The notes beneath the pieces are model-generated. The model did no database searches and had not been told where the DNA came from. It worked only from the letters and a program-made list of their open reading frames with translations. From Posidonia oceanica (lineage: Eukaryota > Streptophyta > Magnoliopsida > Alismatales > Posidoniaceae), in the NCBI GenBank assembly GCA_037176725.1, contig JAZBRS010000050.1:12728001-12792000 (forward strand): a stretch of 64,000 nt of DNA. Direction: 5' to 3'. Numbering within the stretch: the first letter of the stretch is position 1; every line of letters begins with the position of its first letter. The position numbers were made by a program, and so were the translations under genes. This document shows, piece by piece, positions 11,504-22,830 of the stretch.

Positions 11504-11796
11504 TCAGAAATGTGTCATTTATCATCAATAAAGTTTTATTTTGTCGCTTTTGTCTCCTTTAAATGAATTTGTATGAGTTGAATGAAAACATTAGAGTTCA
11601 GAACACTTCCCTGAATTTAAAATGTTGTACGCTGAAACTGAAGTGGCCAACGTTCTACACTAGAAAACCAGCGAATAACATTTTAACTCTCAAAACGTTG
11701 GACAGGCCATATAGCGCGTATAACATTTCTTCTTCCCGATGTGTTGGACGTGCCAATTCAGGCGGATAACGTTGAATGGTATAAAACCCTTGTCCT
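11504..11796 (+). other. Spacer between antisense genes with 28-bp inverted-repeat units
   Basis: An AT-rich spacer. It contains an AATAAA at 11,527 just after the stop of PMD gene 1, a likely polyadenylation signal for that gene, and four 28-bp units at 11,624-11,679, 11,697-11,724 and 11,743-11,770. No coding sequence is seen. Confidence 0.6.
11624..11770. repeat. Four inverted-repeat units in the 3' region of copy 2
   Basis: Units at 11,624-11,651, 11,652-11,679, 11,697-11,724 and 11,743-11,770, each exactly 28 bp and of GTT...AAC form. Short spacers separate the last two, unlike the abutting units elsewhere. Confidence 0.75.
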
Positions 11797-14168
11797 ATGC
11801 CATGGGAGGCCACCTTGCTCCTCTTCTCTTCTTCTTCTCCGGCGACTGCGAGTTCTCCGACGGCATTTCCCCTCATTTTGGCGAGGTCACTCCCAATGGA
11901 AAGAAGGATCTGCCATTTTTACACTCGGACGGCAAAACACGCTCGGACGGGGCCTTCGCCTTTCGGCAAGCCTGCGTCGGAGACTCTGGTTGCCGGCCCG
12001 GCTGTGGAGGAGATGGCGGCGAGGACAGTGGAGGCTGCCGGTGGGGCCATGGTAGGCGGGGCTGCGCCTGTAGGGGCCGGTACTCCCATTGTAGGAGTGG
12101 TGGTTGTGGTTGCTGAAACTGGGATGGCGTCTGGGGAGGCCGTGGAGGCGCGTTAGACTGCCGTGGAGGTGGCGGAGGCTGAGGTGACGGCCGGCGGTGA
12201 TGCCGTGGCTATTGGAACAGAAACGGGGGCTGCCGGTGGTGATGCCGCAGAGGCTGAGGTGGCGGCTGGTAGTGATGCCGTGGAGGCTGAGGTGATGGTT
12301 GGCGGTGATGCCGCGGAGACCGAGGCAACTTCCGGGGAGGCCGTAGAGACAACGGTGGAGGCAGACTCTGGTTCCAGCAGCTCCTTTAGCTATGTGGACT
12401 CAGAGGAGACAATCTCGGAGACGAGGCCCGAGGTTGGCTTAGACGAGGCGGGGCCCGCGGTGGTGCCAGAGGCGAGGCCGGTCGATCCCTTCATTGCGCA
12501 ATTTGGTGAGGATGACGGTTGGTGGCGAAACATGGTCGACTTTGTTTGACGGGAGGCGAAGGGTGATGCGAGGGATCCCCCGGACTACTGGCGGGAGCAG
12601 ATCCCTCAAGATGAGGTGCAGGCATCGAGACCGCATAGGGATGCATCTCGATCAGAGTATGCCACTGCCACGCTAGCTTCGAGGGGGCAGGTAGACATCT
12701 TCTTCATTTTTCCTTCACTTTATTCAATTATTTCAGCTTGACTGATGATTCTCTCGCTTGTTTGCAGAGTCGAGCACCAGCCGTGACCCGTTGCTACTGG
12801 GGTCAGGTCTAACGATCCTACGCCTTGTTGGCTACTTTCTAGCAGGAGCGTCTGGATCAGATGGGATTTGGGCATTTCCTGTCCATCCCAGACTTTCCCC
12901 TCCGTCTGATGTTCTTGGAGGCTGTCTAGAGTAGTGGAACTTCTGCACGAGCTTGATCATCACGAGGGCGGGTGAGTTTGTCCTCTCCCTTAAGGACATG
13001 GTGCGGTTGACCGGTCTTCGAGTCACAGGCCGACCAGTGACAGGGCAGGTGCGCTCGAGTTACTCAGCCTTGGCACAGGAGCTTGTCGGGCGTCAGCTAG
13101 CCATGAGCGGGGAGCAGCTTGTGGTGATCACTTCCACGGTTCGCTGAGTTAGTGAGTTGGCGGAGACGGTAACCGGACCGGGCGTTGAGGCCGACCAACA
13201 GCTGCGGGCTTTCCTCCTAGTGCTGTTCGGGGAGGTGCTCTTTTCGCACTCCTCCTCGTAGCTGTCAGTGTGGTTCCTCCTTCTCTTGGCGGACTTGGAG
13301 CGCGTGGGAGAGTACACCTGGGCTGCGGCCAGCTTGGTGCACCTGTACTCTGCCCTCTTCTGCTTTACTAACAGCAATTCTCACCAGCTAGGTGGGAACC
13401 TGCCATTTCTTTAGGTAAAATCTGCATATTTAAGCTTGCACTGGATATTATGTTCTTCCTAAAAGCTTCCTCAATTTGCGCACAGATGTGGGCATGGGAC
13501 CACTTCGCCTTTTTACGACCTGCCCCTCCTCCGATTCCTCCTACCGGTGTCTCCTTTCCTTAGGGACTGTTTTGGGCTGATGCTAAGCAGGCCCTCGAGC
13601 CTGCAGATGACAACCGCTATGTCGGTTGTCTGCTTTTTGAGCTTCTCGTCCCGGTTCAGGTAACTTGCTTCTTTTGACTTTTCAGCTTCTGCTTATTCAT
13701 TTATGCTACTTGCTGACATGTATTGCTCCTTTCAGGTGATCTGGCGTCCATATACTGAGGGAGAGCATGCGAATGTCCTTAAGATTGCCTGTGATCGGGC
13801 AATTTTTGACCGAGATGTATGGATCCACTGCTGGAACCACTGTCACTTCCAGCAGATTGGCAGGGCACTACGACAACTGGGGCACCGGCAGATTCTGCCT
13901 CTACCTCCTCCTCACCAAGTTTGGCGAGAGACACACGGCGGGGGCAGCCGTGCTCGTCATTGGGTGGACGTCTACGGTCCACAGCTCTTGGACTAGGCCC
14001 GTCGTGGTTCTCCTGCTCCGACGGATGCCATAGAGGAGGACGAGGCAGTGTGGGCCAATTTGATGGATCGGGAGTTTTCTTCTTTGATGATCTTCCACCG
14101 GTCCCACATCCTCGGGTGCGGGAACCTTCCTTTCGGGGACACAGATCCCAGGGAGGTGGTGGTGTCCC
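11797..14168 (+). pseudogene. Antisense PMD gene 2 (MAIN-like), four or more exons
   Basis: Exon 1 (11,797-about 12,690) encodes an Ala/Val/Glu-rich low-complexity region with TAG at 12,154 and TGA at 12,547, then DPPDYWREQIPQ. Canonical introns follow: about 12,691-12,767, about 13,415-13,485 and about 13,662-13,735. Exons read AGEFVLSLKDMVRLTGL, then FLLVLFGEVLFSHSS and GEYTWAAASLVHLYSALF, then MWAWDHFAFLRP, then VIWRPYTEGEH and RALRQLGHRQILPLPP. These are successive landmarks of PMD proteins, in order. A frameshift near 12,935 and stops at 13,145, 13,259 and 13,994 kill it. Boundaries are read by eye from GT/AG and homology. Confidence 0.72.
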
Positions 14169-14861
14169 ATGCAGCTCTGCTGGGGGAGGCTCAGTCTTAC
14201 CGAGGACTTCTCCTTGGATGTCTATCACACTGAGTTCTTGATAGGCCTTACTGAGCATTTCTTGTGTTCTCCTTCAGTTGCCATTTTTGCTGCTACATAT
14301 CTCGATCTGATCAGCGTTTCCACCGGAGGGGATTTTGTAGGCTCTCCTTTCCTTCTTTCCAGGTGGCTGCAGGTCCATTTCCCGAGGCTTGGGCCTGTGA
14401 AGACAGATTTGATCGAGGAAAGGGTTTGCTCTTTGTCCTCTGCCCCTATTGACATCTTCGCGCCTTCAACGTCCCTTTATCATAAGCACCAAGCGTGAGG
14501 TTCTTTAGTTGAGTTGGAGTTGATAGGGCCCACCCACTTTGTGGTGTACAACTCCCATCGCTGCTTTGAGATGGTGGGGCAGAAGAAAGGGATGCCACCT
14601 CGGCTGAGTTCTATTCCTCGTATTCGGGTTCAGGAGCGCAGTCTTCCATCTGATGCAGTAATGGTGTACTACATTCGGGCTCTTTGGTCATCTTTGGATC
14701 GCCATGATGATTTAGATGGGCCATCAGCTACTCCCTCGACTTGCTGCCTACCATGGGAGGATGCACACTGGAGGTGGTATTCAAAGCTACTGCCCAAACC
14801 CAAGGAGTGGGTTGAAGCGACAGGCGTGCTGCGTAGGAAAAAGAAGAAGACGATTAGATAG
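14169..14861 (+). pseudogene. Antisense PMD fragment 3, duplicate of the C-terminal half of PMD gene 1
   Basis: One frame with a single TGA at 14,496 reads GSPFLLSRWLQVHF, then FVVYNSHRCFEMVGQKKGMP and ends in RRKKKKTIR. PMD gene 1 has the matching GSPFLVLRWLEEYF and FVRYNPQRCFSMLG at 10,990-11,240. It lacks the N-terminal PMD half and follows PMD gene 2 directly, so it may be a fused or rearranged tail. The basic end could be a nuclear-localisation-like tail. An AATAAA at 14,916 may be its polyadenylation signal. Confidence 0.65.
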
Positions 14862-15051
14862 ACAATTATTGTAATCTTTTATTTTTGGGACCATGTATTT
14901 TTGTCTTTTTAAGGGAATAAATATATCTTTCATTTTTCATCCTTGTTGATGTGCTTTGGACTGTTCTGAGTTTAGAAATACTCTCTGGTGGCTTTGATAT
15001 TTGATCAAGGGCCCTTTGTCCAAATTCTGTAGTTTAAGTCACAATTAAAAC

Positions 15052-15178
15052 GTAAGCCGCTTAAACTGGGACTTATAACGTAAGACGCGTGATATCATGC
15101 GTCCAATATTCCTCTGTTGGTCGTTATACGCTTCAGATAGTGCGTCCAACGTTGGACGCTGATATTTGCTCGTTTAAT
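15052..15178. repeat. Four inverted-repeat units, 3' region of copy 2
   Basis: Units at 15,052-15,079, 15,080-15,107, 15,123-15,150 and 15,151-15,178, each 28 bp. The join at 15,150/15,151 is the full palindrome GCGTCCAAC|GTTGGACGC. Confidence 0.78.
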
Positions 15179-15647
15179 GACCCTGAGCTGTTCTCCTACA
15201 CAACCTCAGCAAATTTGTTAATCCATCTAGGGGTATTATTGCCCCTAGTCCAAAGTGACCTCAGAAACATCCTTAACACTGTGAAATCAAAATGGTTACA
15301 GAACACTTGGTAACAGTCTATATACAATGGATACTTTAAGCAAACCTAATGCTATGAATGGAAAAAAGAAGTCTTAATGCAATGGATAAGTTAAGGGAAA
15401 CTTAGGTTTTGAATAACAAGCATTGGCCTCAGCTTTGTTGTCTAAAGATGATATGCCAGATGAGGGACTGTCTCTTCTCGAGATCCTAGTCTTAGCTCGT
15501 AGGCGAATACCAAGTGACCATCTTGAATAGGAGGGGTCAAGTACGACGCGGAGTCGTAAAATGTCCTAAATTTTTGCATTATTGGCTTTACTTGTTATCA
15601 GTTTCATAAGGTGATGTTGGTTGGGTAGATTTTATCCTACTCACTAT

Positions 15648-15840
15648 TTTTGGATTTTTGATTTTATCATTTTTTTGGTTTATTGGTTTTATCATTTTTT
15701 TGAATTTTTGCTTTTATCATTTTTTGGATTTTTGGTATTATCATTTTTTTGGATTTTTGGTTTTATCATTTTTTTGGATTTTTGATCTTATCATTTTTTT
15801 GGATTTTTGGTTTTATCATTTTTTTTGGATTTTTGGTTTT
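15648..15840. repeat. 25-bp T-rich minisatellite
   Basis: Seven to eight units of about 25 bp, each with TTTTATCATTTTTTTGGATT as its core, spaced regularly (TTATCATT about every 25 bp from 15,663). It produces an artificial Phe-rich open frame. Confidence 0.85.
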
Positions 15841-16640
15841 AAGGAAGACGAAGAATCCTCCGGGAAGTTGGGAAACTAGAGACCTCATGGCTGGAAAATC
15901 TTGACAGTTTGGTCCCTTTTGCATCTCAAAGTCAGAAGATACCTCGGGCTTGCTTTGGCACCTAACTACCCCTAGCCCTAGGCCTCTGCCCCTTGCCTCT
16001 AATGTGTACGGTGCGGGATGTGGGTGGAAGGAAAGTCCATGTCCTATCCTAAGATGTCGGTTGAAGATTCGAAGCCTATACCCCTCCCAGTTCAAGGTTG
16101 ATTCTTACTACGCTTAGTATTCTCCAGCTTTTTAGTTTTGACTCTTGGACAGCTTCTTTGCTGCCTTCTTTTCCATTCTCTTTCTTTTCTTGCACATGGA
16201 CAGCTTCTTTGCTGCCTTCTTTTCTGACCCCTTTTTGTTTTCTTTCTGGGTACTTTGGCAAGTAGTCTCACCCCTTCTTAGTGCTCGGTCAATGGATATT
16301 CGTTCCTTAACGAACCGAGACACTCTTTTTTTTGGTACACTCCCCTCTTTTCTGCACTTCTAGGTTTTGGCCTTAGACGTCTACCTGATTTGTACTAAGG
16401 TAACATGTCTGACTTGAGGGTTGTGTGTGGACTTGTTGTTCATGAACTGGGAGGGGGCCCCTTTATGGCTTTGCCTCTATCTCAGTGTTGGATCATTTCC
16501 TTTCCTTCTCCCACGAAGAGTTTGTGGGGTGAGGCTAAGGCATGACTCCTAGGCTTCAACAGCAGTAGGCCCTCAAGCACGGGTAGTCTAATGGCTCAGT
16601 GTGCATATTAAGGGTAGTACCTCTTGAGGTGCAGTGCATT

Positions 16641-18083
16641 CTAGGGATATTCAGGCCTAGTGCCATCCTCTCTGGCCAAACAATAGGCATTGCTCGGATA
16701 TGTCTCAACCACCAAGTATGGTCCCTCCCAATTCGGTCTCAGTTTCCCATGCTTGCGAGGAAGGATTTCTTTAAGCACCCATTCACCAACATTCAATTTA
16801 CGTTCAATTACTTTCTTCTTATATGCTCTTGCAAGTCGTTCTTGGTAGAGGCAGGCATGCTCAGCCGCTTGCAACCGTTTCTCATCTAGCAGATCCAACT
16901 GTAGATTTAATAATTGCCTCTTATCCGTGGCATTTATCTCATCGTCAAGTTGTACCCTAGATGAGGGGACCATGACCTCAAATGGGACTGCCGTCTCCAT
17001 ACCAAAAGTAAGCGTAAACGGGGTTTGGCGCGTAGGCGTTCTTATGGAGGTTCGATAGGCCCATAAGGTATCAATTAGCTTATCTGTCTAGTCATGTCCC
17101 TTGGTTCCTCCTACCATTTTCTTAAGGATTCGGATTAACGTTTTATTTGTAACTTCAGCTTGCCCATTACCCTGGGGGTAATATGGCAATGAATGATGCA
17201 ATTCAATTTTAAACTTCTTACAAAGCTTTTTGAAGTCTTGGGATACGAAGATTGTGCCATTGTCTGCTACTAATTTCTTTGGGATCTCGAACCTTGAGAG
17301 GATATTTTTCCACACGAACTTGCAAAGATTTGAAGCTTTGATTTCAGTGAACGCTTCTGCTTCAGCCCATTTAGTGAAGTATTCAGTGGCTGTGAGTATG
17401 AACCTATTCTGCTTTTCGGTGTCGAATGGTCCTACGACATCAAATGCCCACATGGAGAAGAGCCACACCGTTTGAGTCAGATTTAACTCTGATGCTAGTG
17501 CATGTATTCTGTCTACATGGATCTGGCACTGCCTGCACCTTCTCACCTTGTTTGCACAATCTGCCTCCATTGTGGGCCAATAGCACCCTCTGTGCAATAT
17601 CATTTTTGCCATGAATTGAGAACTGATGTGTCCTCCACATATGCCTTCATGCATTTCTCCGATGATAACTTCAACCTCCTCATAAGTGACACAGTGCAAC
17701 TCTATTCCGCTGAAAGACCTTTTGAAAAGGGCCCCGGCTCTCATGAAGTATCTTGTAGCCATCCTCCAAACTACCTCCTTGTCCTGTGAAGTTGCATAGT
17801 CGGGGAAGATCCCGTCTTGAATGTAGTTCTGGATGTCAAAGAACCATGGGTTCCCATCATCCTCTATGTTGTAGCAAACTTCAAACTTGGCTACCTTTGA
17901 TTCTCCAGCTTTCTGTCTAAGCTCCACAGCCCATGGCTCAGTTGAGTCAATGGCAGGTATCTCGTGTTGCTGTACCATTATTGTTTGCTCTCGGATATTG
18001 ATGGGAAACTCGATTGAGGAAGCCAGCGAAGCGAGAGCATCCGCTAGTAGGTTATGACTCCGGAGGGTGTGGACGTACACCAC
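16641..18083 (-). pseudogene. Integrase, Tat-A copy 2
   Basis: The 331-codon frame 17,088-18,083 carries the zinc-binding HHCC (HEGICGGH and CRQC) and the catalytic triad: Asp in WAFDVVGPF, Asp in VADNGTIF and Glu in NGQAEVTNK. All three are present. A TAG at 17,085 replaces the Trp normally found after GHD. The C-terminal part continues in 16,641-17,000 (ERKLNVGEWVLKEILPRKHG, NWEGPYLVVE). There is no chromodomain, in line with the Tat lineage. Confidence 0.88.
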
Positions 18084-18420
18084 TTGCTAAAACCGTGCCA
18101 ATAGGAGGCGTGCAATGCCTTTGTATTCTTCTAGCCTTGGGTTGAGGGTTCTATACTTGTTCAGAATTTGTCTTAGAACCAATTGGGAGTCTCCGATGAG
18201 TTTCAACTGCTTTGCCCCTAGCTCCAGCGCTAGGCGTAATCTGAGGATCAAGGCCTCGTATTCTGCAACATTGTTGGTATTTATGGTGAAGTTTAGCTGT
18301 ACAGCTCGAGGAATGAGAACCCCTTCCAGAGTGAGAAGTGCTACTCCGATGCCTGCCCCTTGTCTGTTGAGTGCTCCATCAAAGTAGAGAGTCCATTGTC
18401 AAGTGGGAGACTCGGTAGCG
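18030..18420 (-). pseudogene. Second (archaeal-type) RNase H, copy 2
   Basis: Contains QWTLYFDGALNRQGAG, NNVAEYEALI and LIGDSQLVLRQI, giving the Asp, Glu and Asp of an RNase H active site. A TGA precedes QWT, and two extra bases near 18,419 shift the frame relative to copy 1. A TAG just before QVVYVH is shared with copy 1. It sits between the first RNase H and integrase. Confidence 0.8.
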
Positions 18421-18457
18421 CTTGTATTTCTAGTATTTCCTCATCGGGGAAGTCTGT

Positions 18458-20341
18458 TCAGACTGGTTGATAATCTTCTATTGGTAATTTTGCTAGGTGA
18501 TCTGCAATGGCTTGCCCCTTGACCACTTTCCGGGATACATATTGCAGGTCGAATTCAGTGAGGAGGAGTTGCCACCTTGCCAATCTTCCAAAGAGGGCTG
18601 GCTTCTTGAACATATATTTGATTGGGTCCATCTTGGCGATGTAATAGACTTTATGGGCTTGGAAGTAGTGTCTCAGCTTTAGAGATGCCCATACCAAGGC
18701 CAAGCAGAGCTTTTCTATGGCTGTATACTTCTCTTCATAACCCAGGAAAGTTCTACTCAGGTAGTAGATAGCGTTATCCTTCTTTCCATCCTCATCATGT
18801 TGAGCTAGCACTACCCTTATTGATGATGCAGTGACTGCCACATAGAGTAGCAAAGGCTTCCCTGACATAGGCACTGACAAGACTGGGGGGTTCATGAGGT
18901 ATGCTTTGAGTTCATCAAAAGCTTTCTGCCATTTCTCATCCCAGGTAAATTCCCTCCCTCCTTTCAGTAACGCATAAAATGGCTTACATCGATCTACGTG
19001 TTGTGAGATAAATCTTTGGATGAACTGTAAGCGGCCGATAAGTCCTCTGAGTTCCTTGATATTTCGGGGCGGAGGCATCTGTGCTATTGCTCTAGCCTTC
19101 TGTGGGTCCACCTCGATTCCTCTTTTGCTGATGATGAAGCCCAGTAGCTTCCTGGCAGTTACTCCAAACACGCACTTCTTTGGGTTCATTTTTAGTTGAT
19201 ATTGCCTCGCTTTGCTCAGTACTCTTCTTAGCACCTCAAAGTGTGCCTCCCTTGTTCTTGATTTGACCAAGATATCATCAACGTACACTTCCATGCAATC
19301 GTGCATCATGTCGTGGAAGATGGCCATCATTGCTCTCTGATATGTTGCGCCGGCATTCTTGAGAACGAATGGCATGACTACATAGCAATATGTCCCCCAT
19401 GGCGTGATGAACGATGTCTTCTCATGCTTCTCCTCTGCTAGCTTAATCTGGTTGTAACCGAAGAAGCCATCCATGAAAGATAGCATCTCAAATCCTGCTG
19501 TATTGTCCACTAGCAAGTCAATATGTGGCGAAGGGAAGTCATCTTTGGGACAGGCGGCGATGAGGTTGCGGTAGTCAATGCAAACCCGAACCTTCCCGTC
19601 CTTTTTGGCCACTGGTACTATATTTGAGACTCAACTGGGGTATACAACCACCCTGATGAACTTTGCTTTATGGAGCTTGTCAATTTCTTCTTTGACTTTG
19701 AGGGCGAGTTCCGGCCTTAGTCGCCTTAACTTCTGCTTGACGGGTTTGGTTCCAGAGTTTAGTGGAAGCAGGTGTTCCACTAGGGCTGATTGTAGACCAG
19801 GCATATCCTCGTACTTGAAGGCCAGCACATCCACAAATTCTTTCAAGATTTGGACCATTTCCTCCCGTTCTTTTGGGCTCAAACTTGCGCTTATGAGTAT
19901 TGGTTTTGGCTCTTCGGTGGTTCCCAAGTTGACCTCCATGGTCTCTTCTTCAGCTGCCTTGGTTTGCTCATCATATTTGTCCATGAGGTGCTTAAGGATG
20001 TCTGAGTCGGCTTCTTGATCTTCTTCCTCATCACTACAGTTAACCAACTCATATGCCTCCATTGCTGCACACTTCCCAAACCGGTCAAATTCTTCTACTA
20101 AGAAGACCATGTTAGCAGTAGCCAGCTCCTGAGGCAATGCCTCCGTGTATTGACACACACACAGAGTTTTGGAAGTAGTGGTCAAAGTTGACCGCAAGCT
20201 GCTAGAACTAACATGGTGATCCTCTCCCTTATTGAAAAGAGAAAGTAAATTACTTTTATTCCTAGGAAATGAAAACAATACAGAATTAAACAAAATTTTA
20301 TTTACAACATCTAGGGGGGATGCCCCTAGAGTTACCTCCAT
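18458..20341 (-). pseudogene. Reverse transcriptase and first RNase H, copy 2
   Basis: The 384-codon frame 18,458-19,612 covers RT palm to RNase H without interruption: VCIDYRNL, YNQIKL, MPFVLKNA, YVDD, then the tether (YALLKGGREFTWDEKWQKAF) and RNase H (LLLYVAVTASS, LAQHDEDGKK, YTAIEK). The fingers lie at 19,631-20,341. The two are separated only by TGA at 19,631-19,633, where Trp is expected; copy 1 has the same stop at 1,708. Confidence 0.9.
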
Positions 20342-20361
20342 CAGTAGAGGTAGGAGCCTTT

Positions 20362-21821
20362 CTAGGCGGGCTCATCATGGTCGACGTTCCCATCATCTTT
20401 GAGAAACTCATGGTCTACCCCTGGATCGGGGTCAACTTCAGGTCTTTGAGGCTGCAGACCTTTAGAGAGATTAGCCGTGAGGCGGTGAACCCTGTCAACG
20501 AGTTGTTGCGACTTGCGTAGAGTTTGCCCCGGCCTTTGCTCCAAAGAGGAAGAGATGTCCGGAGCTAGAAGAGGCGGAGGCTTGGAAGCGGCAGTGCCAA
20601 AAGAAGAGGGAGAAGAAGAAAGAGGTGGCCGGTCTGGAGGTTCGGGGGCCAGTGCGCCTAACAGTGGTAGCGGTGATGTTGCAGTCTGACCTTCGTGAGG
20701 CTCTGCTGGCAACTCTTCTGCAATCTGACCTTTGTGAGGCTCTGCTGCTACAGTATGGCATTCGTGAGGCTCTGCTGTCAACTCCCTTGTAGTTTGACCT
20801 TTGTGAGGCTCTATTGGCAATTCAAGTGTTTGGAATAAGCCGGAAATGTTTATGTCGGCTGTGTCCTCTGCACTTTGGAGAGTGTGTTTGGTTGATTGCG
20901 CCAAAATAATATTTCCCAAGGGGGATGAATTTGGATCGAAGATCCTTACACTGGTAAAATGTCCTTGTAGATTCCACTATAATGGTCGTTCGTCAGGGAA
21001 CTTGTCGAAACCGAGTCCTCCCCTTCCTTCTCTGTCACAGGCCTTTACTGGCTCCTTCATTCCCTTTCCTTCTGGGCCTAAGCCCTGGCCTTCCTTGTAG
21101 CCAATTCTCCTCATGATCTCCCATCCCACATTCATGGAGGGTCTTTGCTTTTTGAGGGTTCCTTCTTTTTGTGAAATAGCCTAGGCCTGGCCCACTTGTC
21201 TCTTAGCTCGACTATAGATACTACGTTCTTGCCTTTTTCAGCGCGGGTCGGCTTTTCTCGCATATTGAACTGGTGTGGTAGGTATATCACATTTGCATCT
21301 GCTTCTTGGCCCAGTATGTCCCCTACTATCTTGATGATTTTTCCATCATGAGGGAATTTCAAGCATTGGTGCCGAGGAGATGATACTCCTTTTAAACTGT
21401 CCAGCCATTGTCTCCCCAGGATGATCTGATATGGGACATTTATGTCTATGACGATTAGTTGGGTTAGAACCTGAGTTGGTCCTATCCCTATCTTTGTGGT
21501 CCACTTGCCGGGTGCTTTTCTTTTACTGTCATCATACCCGGTAATCGTCATATCAATGGGGGTCAAAGAAGCCTCATTTACGTCCAAGGCTCGTATTGTA
21601 TTCAACGAGCAAATGTTCATTGATGCACCAGTATCTATGAGTACTTCAGAAATTAAGTGATTGTTTATAGAAATGGTTACATTCAATGGTGCTTTTCTCC
21701 TCTCTATTGGTGCTAACTCGCTATCAGCAAATGAAATGATAGGCTCTACAAAGGCCGCTGTAGCTATAACATGGAGTTCCTCTGCTGGCAAATCCGGAGC
21801 AACTTGGGCCTTCTCTAGCAC
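20362..21821 (-). pseudogene. Second protease, G-patch and spacer, copy 2
   Basis: The 21,132-21,821 frame is a retropepsin-like domain with an intact VLIDTGAS active site (21,622-21,635) and IILGRQWLDSLKG. A frameshift follows, then the G-patch (GWEIMRRIGYKEGQGLG) near 21,050-21,130. The spacer of EPHKGQT-type repeats lies at 20,560-20,850. The DTG here shows that the DTS of copy 1 is the derived state. Confidence 0.85.
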
Positions 21822-21967
21822 TTCTTGCAGAGCTTTCCAGTGTTGATTTGAGCTATTTATGAGGTCATAGATTGAGATCTTGGCCTGCGTCTTCTTTAAT
21901 TGCTCTAGGATGTCATATTCTACCGACCCGGGTCCTTCTTGAGGTCTGACCGGCTCTGCTTGCTCTA

Positions 21968-22830
21968 CTAGTGGTACGATTCGGTTTGACAGCCTCCCTC
22001 CTCTAGTGATGGGTGCAGCAGCTCCATTTTCTTTGCACAGGTCGCTAGATGCTCCCTTCTTGAGTGGCCAGGCGAAGATGGACTCCCTTCGTATAGGTCC
22101 GCCAAGCTTTGGTGGCTTTGTGGCCCTAGCTTGCTGCTATGTTGGCACTCGGAAGATTGGGGATGATGGAGTAGTAGTGCTCCAGAATACTGAAGTGTTG
22201 AGGGCCGACAACTGACTTGACGGTGGCCTAGCTGCTTTGAAGATTGGCAGACCGGTGGCGACAGCGGCTTGGGAGCCCACAGTGATGATTTTCTCCACGG
22301 CAGACGTCGTGACTCCTCCTCTTCCCGAAGGGTTACAATTTGTGGCTCGGGCATCTTGAATGTGCATAGAATCCCTGGTCGATTAGCAGGAATGCTAATG
22401 ACCGCTCCTTGGTATTTGAATTTTAGCATTTGATGAACTGAAGATGCTACGGCCCCGACCTCCGCTAGCCAAGACCTCCCTAGGATGAGTGGCTCCAGGA
22501 CTTCTTCCTTCATAATGATCACCGAAGTGATACTGGTCAAAGGACCGACTGTGATTTCCATGGACATTGTCCCTAGTGCCAATTTCTCCTTCTAATCAAA
22601 CCCGATGTACATAAAGGGGGTTCTATCTAGCTCATCTTCATTTAGCCCTAAGCTCCGGAGTGTGGAGAGAGAACTAAGGCTTCGGCTCACTCTAGTGTCA
22701 ACTAATACTCCATGCAGCACTTGGTCATTGATGCCCACTGTGATGACAAGCAGCAGCTCTTGCTTATGTGAGGGTGGAAGCTCCGAATCATTGAAGACTA
22801 TATTTTCTCGTTCAAATCATTGATTGGCTT
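21968..22830 (-). pseudogene. First protease-like domain, copy 2
   Basis: Starts with LLLVITVGINDQVLHGVLVD followed by TRVS near 22,700-22,760, passes a TAA, and continues in the 21,968-22,582 frame with MEITVGPLTSITSVI, PLILGRSWLAEVGA and SVHQMLKFKYQGAVISI. The flap and the ILGR part are typical of retropepsin folds. In both copies the active-site triplet is DTR instead of DTG, so this may be a non-catalytic duplicate of the downstream protease, or the change may predate the split of the copies. Confidence 0.72.

Larger units (their letters stand above)
14862..16640 (-). other. 3' non-coding region between integrase and antisense genes, copy 2
   Basis: No convincing gene here. It holds four 28-bp inverted-repeat units at 15,052-15,178, a T-rich 25-bp tandem repeat at 15,648-15,840 and a 27-bp direct repeat (GGACAGCTTCTTTGCTGCCT core) near 16,149 and 16,198. 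The region lies downstream of pol in the sense of the element. Confidence 0.6.

Noticed and set aside
10121..14861. Functional host PMD gene
   Set aside because: All three PMD segments carry stops or frameshifts and lie inside an element bounded by matching LTRs.
15658..15879. Phe/Ile-rich open frame resembling a membrane protein
   Set aside because: It is a translated 25-bp T-rich minisatellite.
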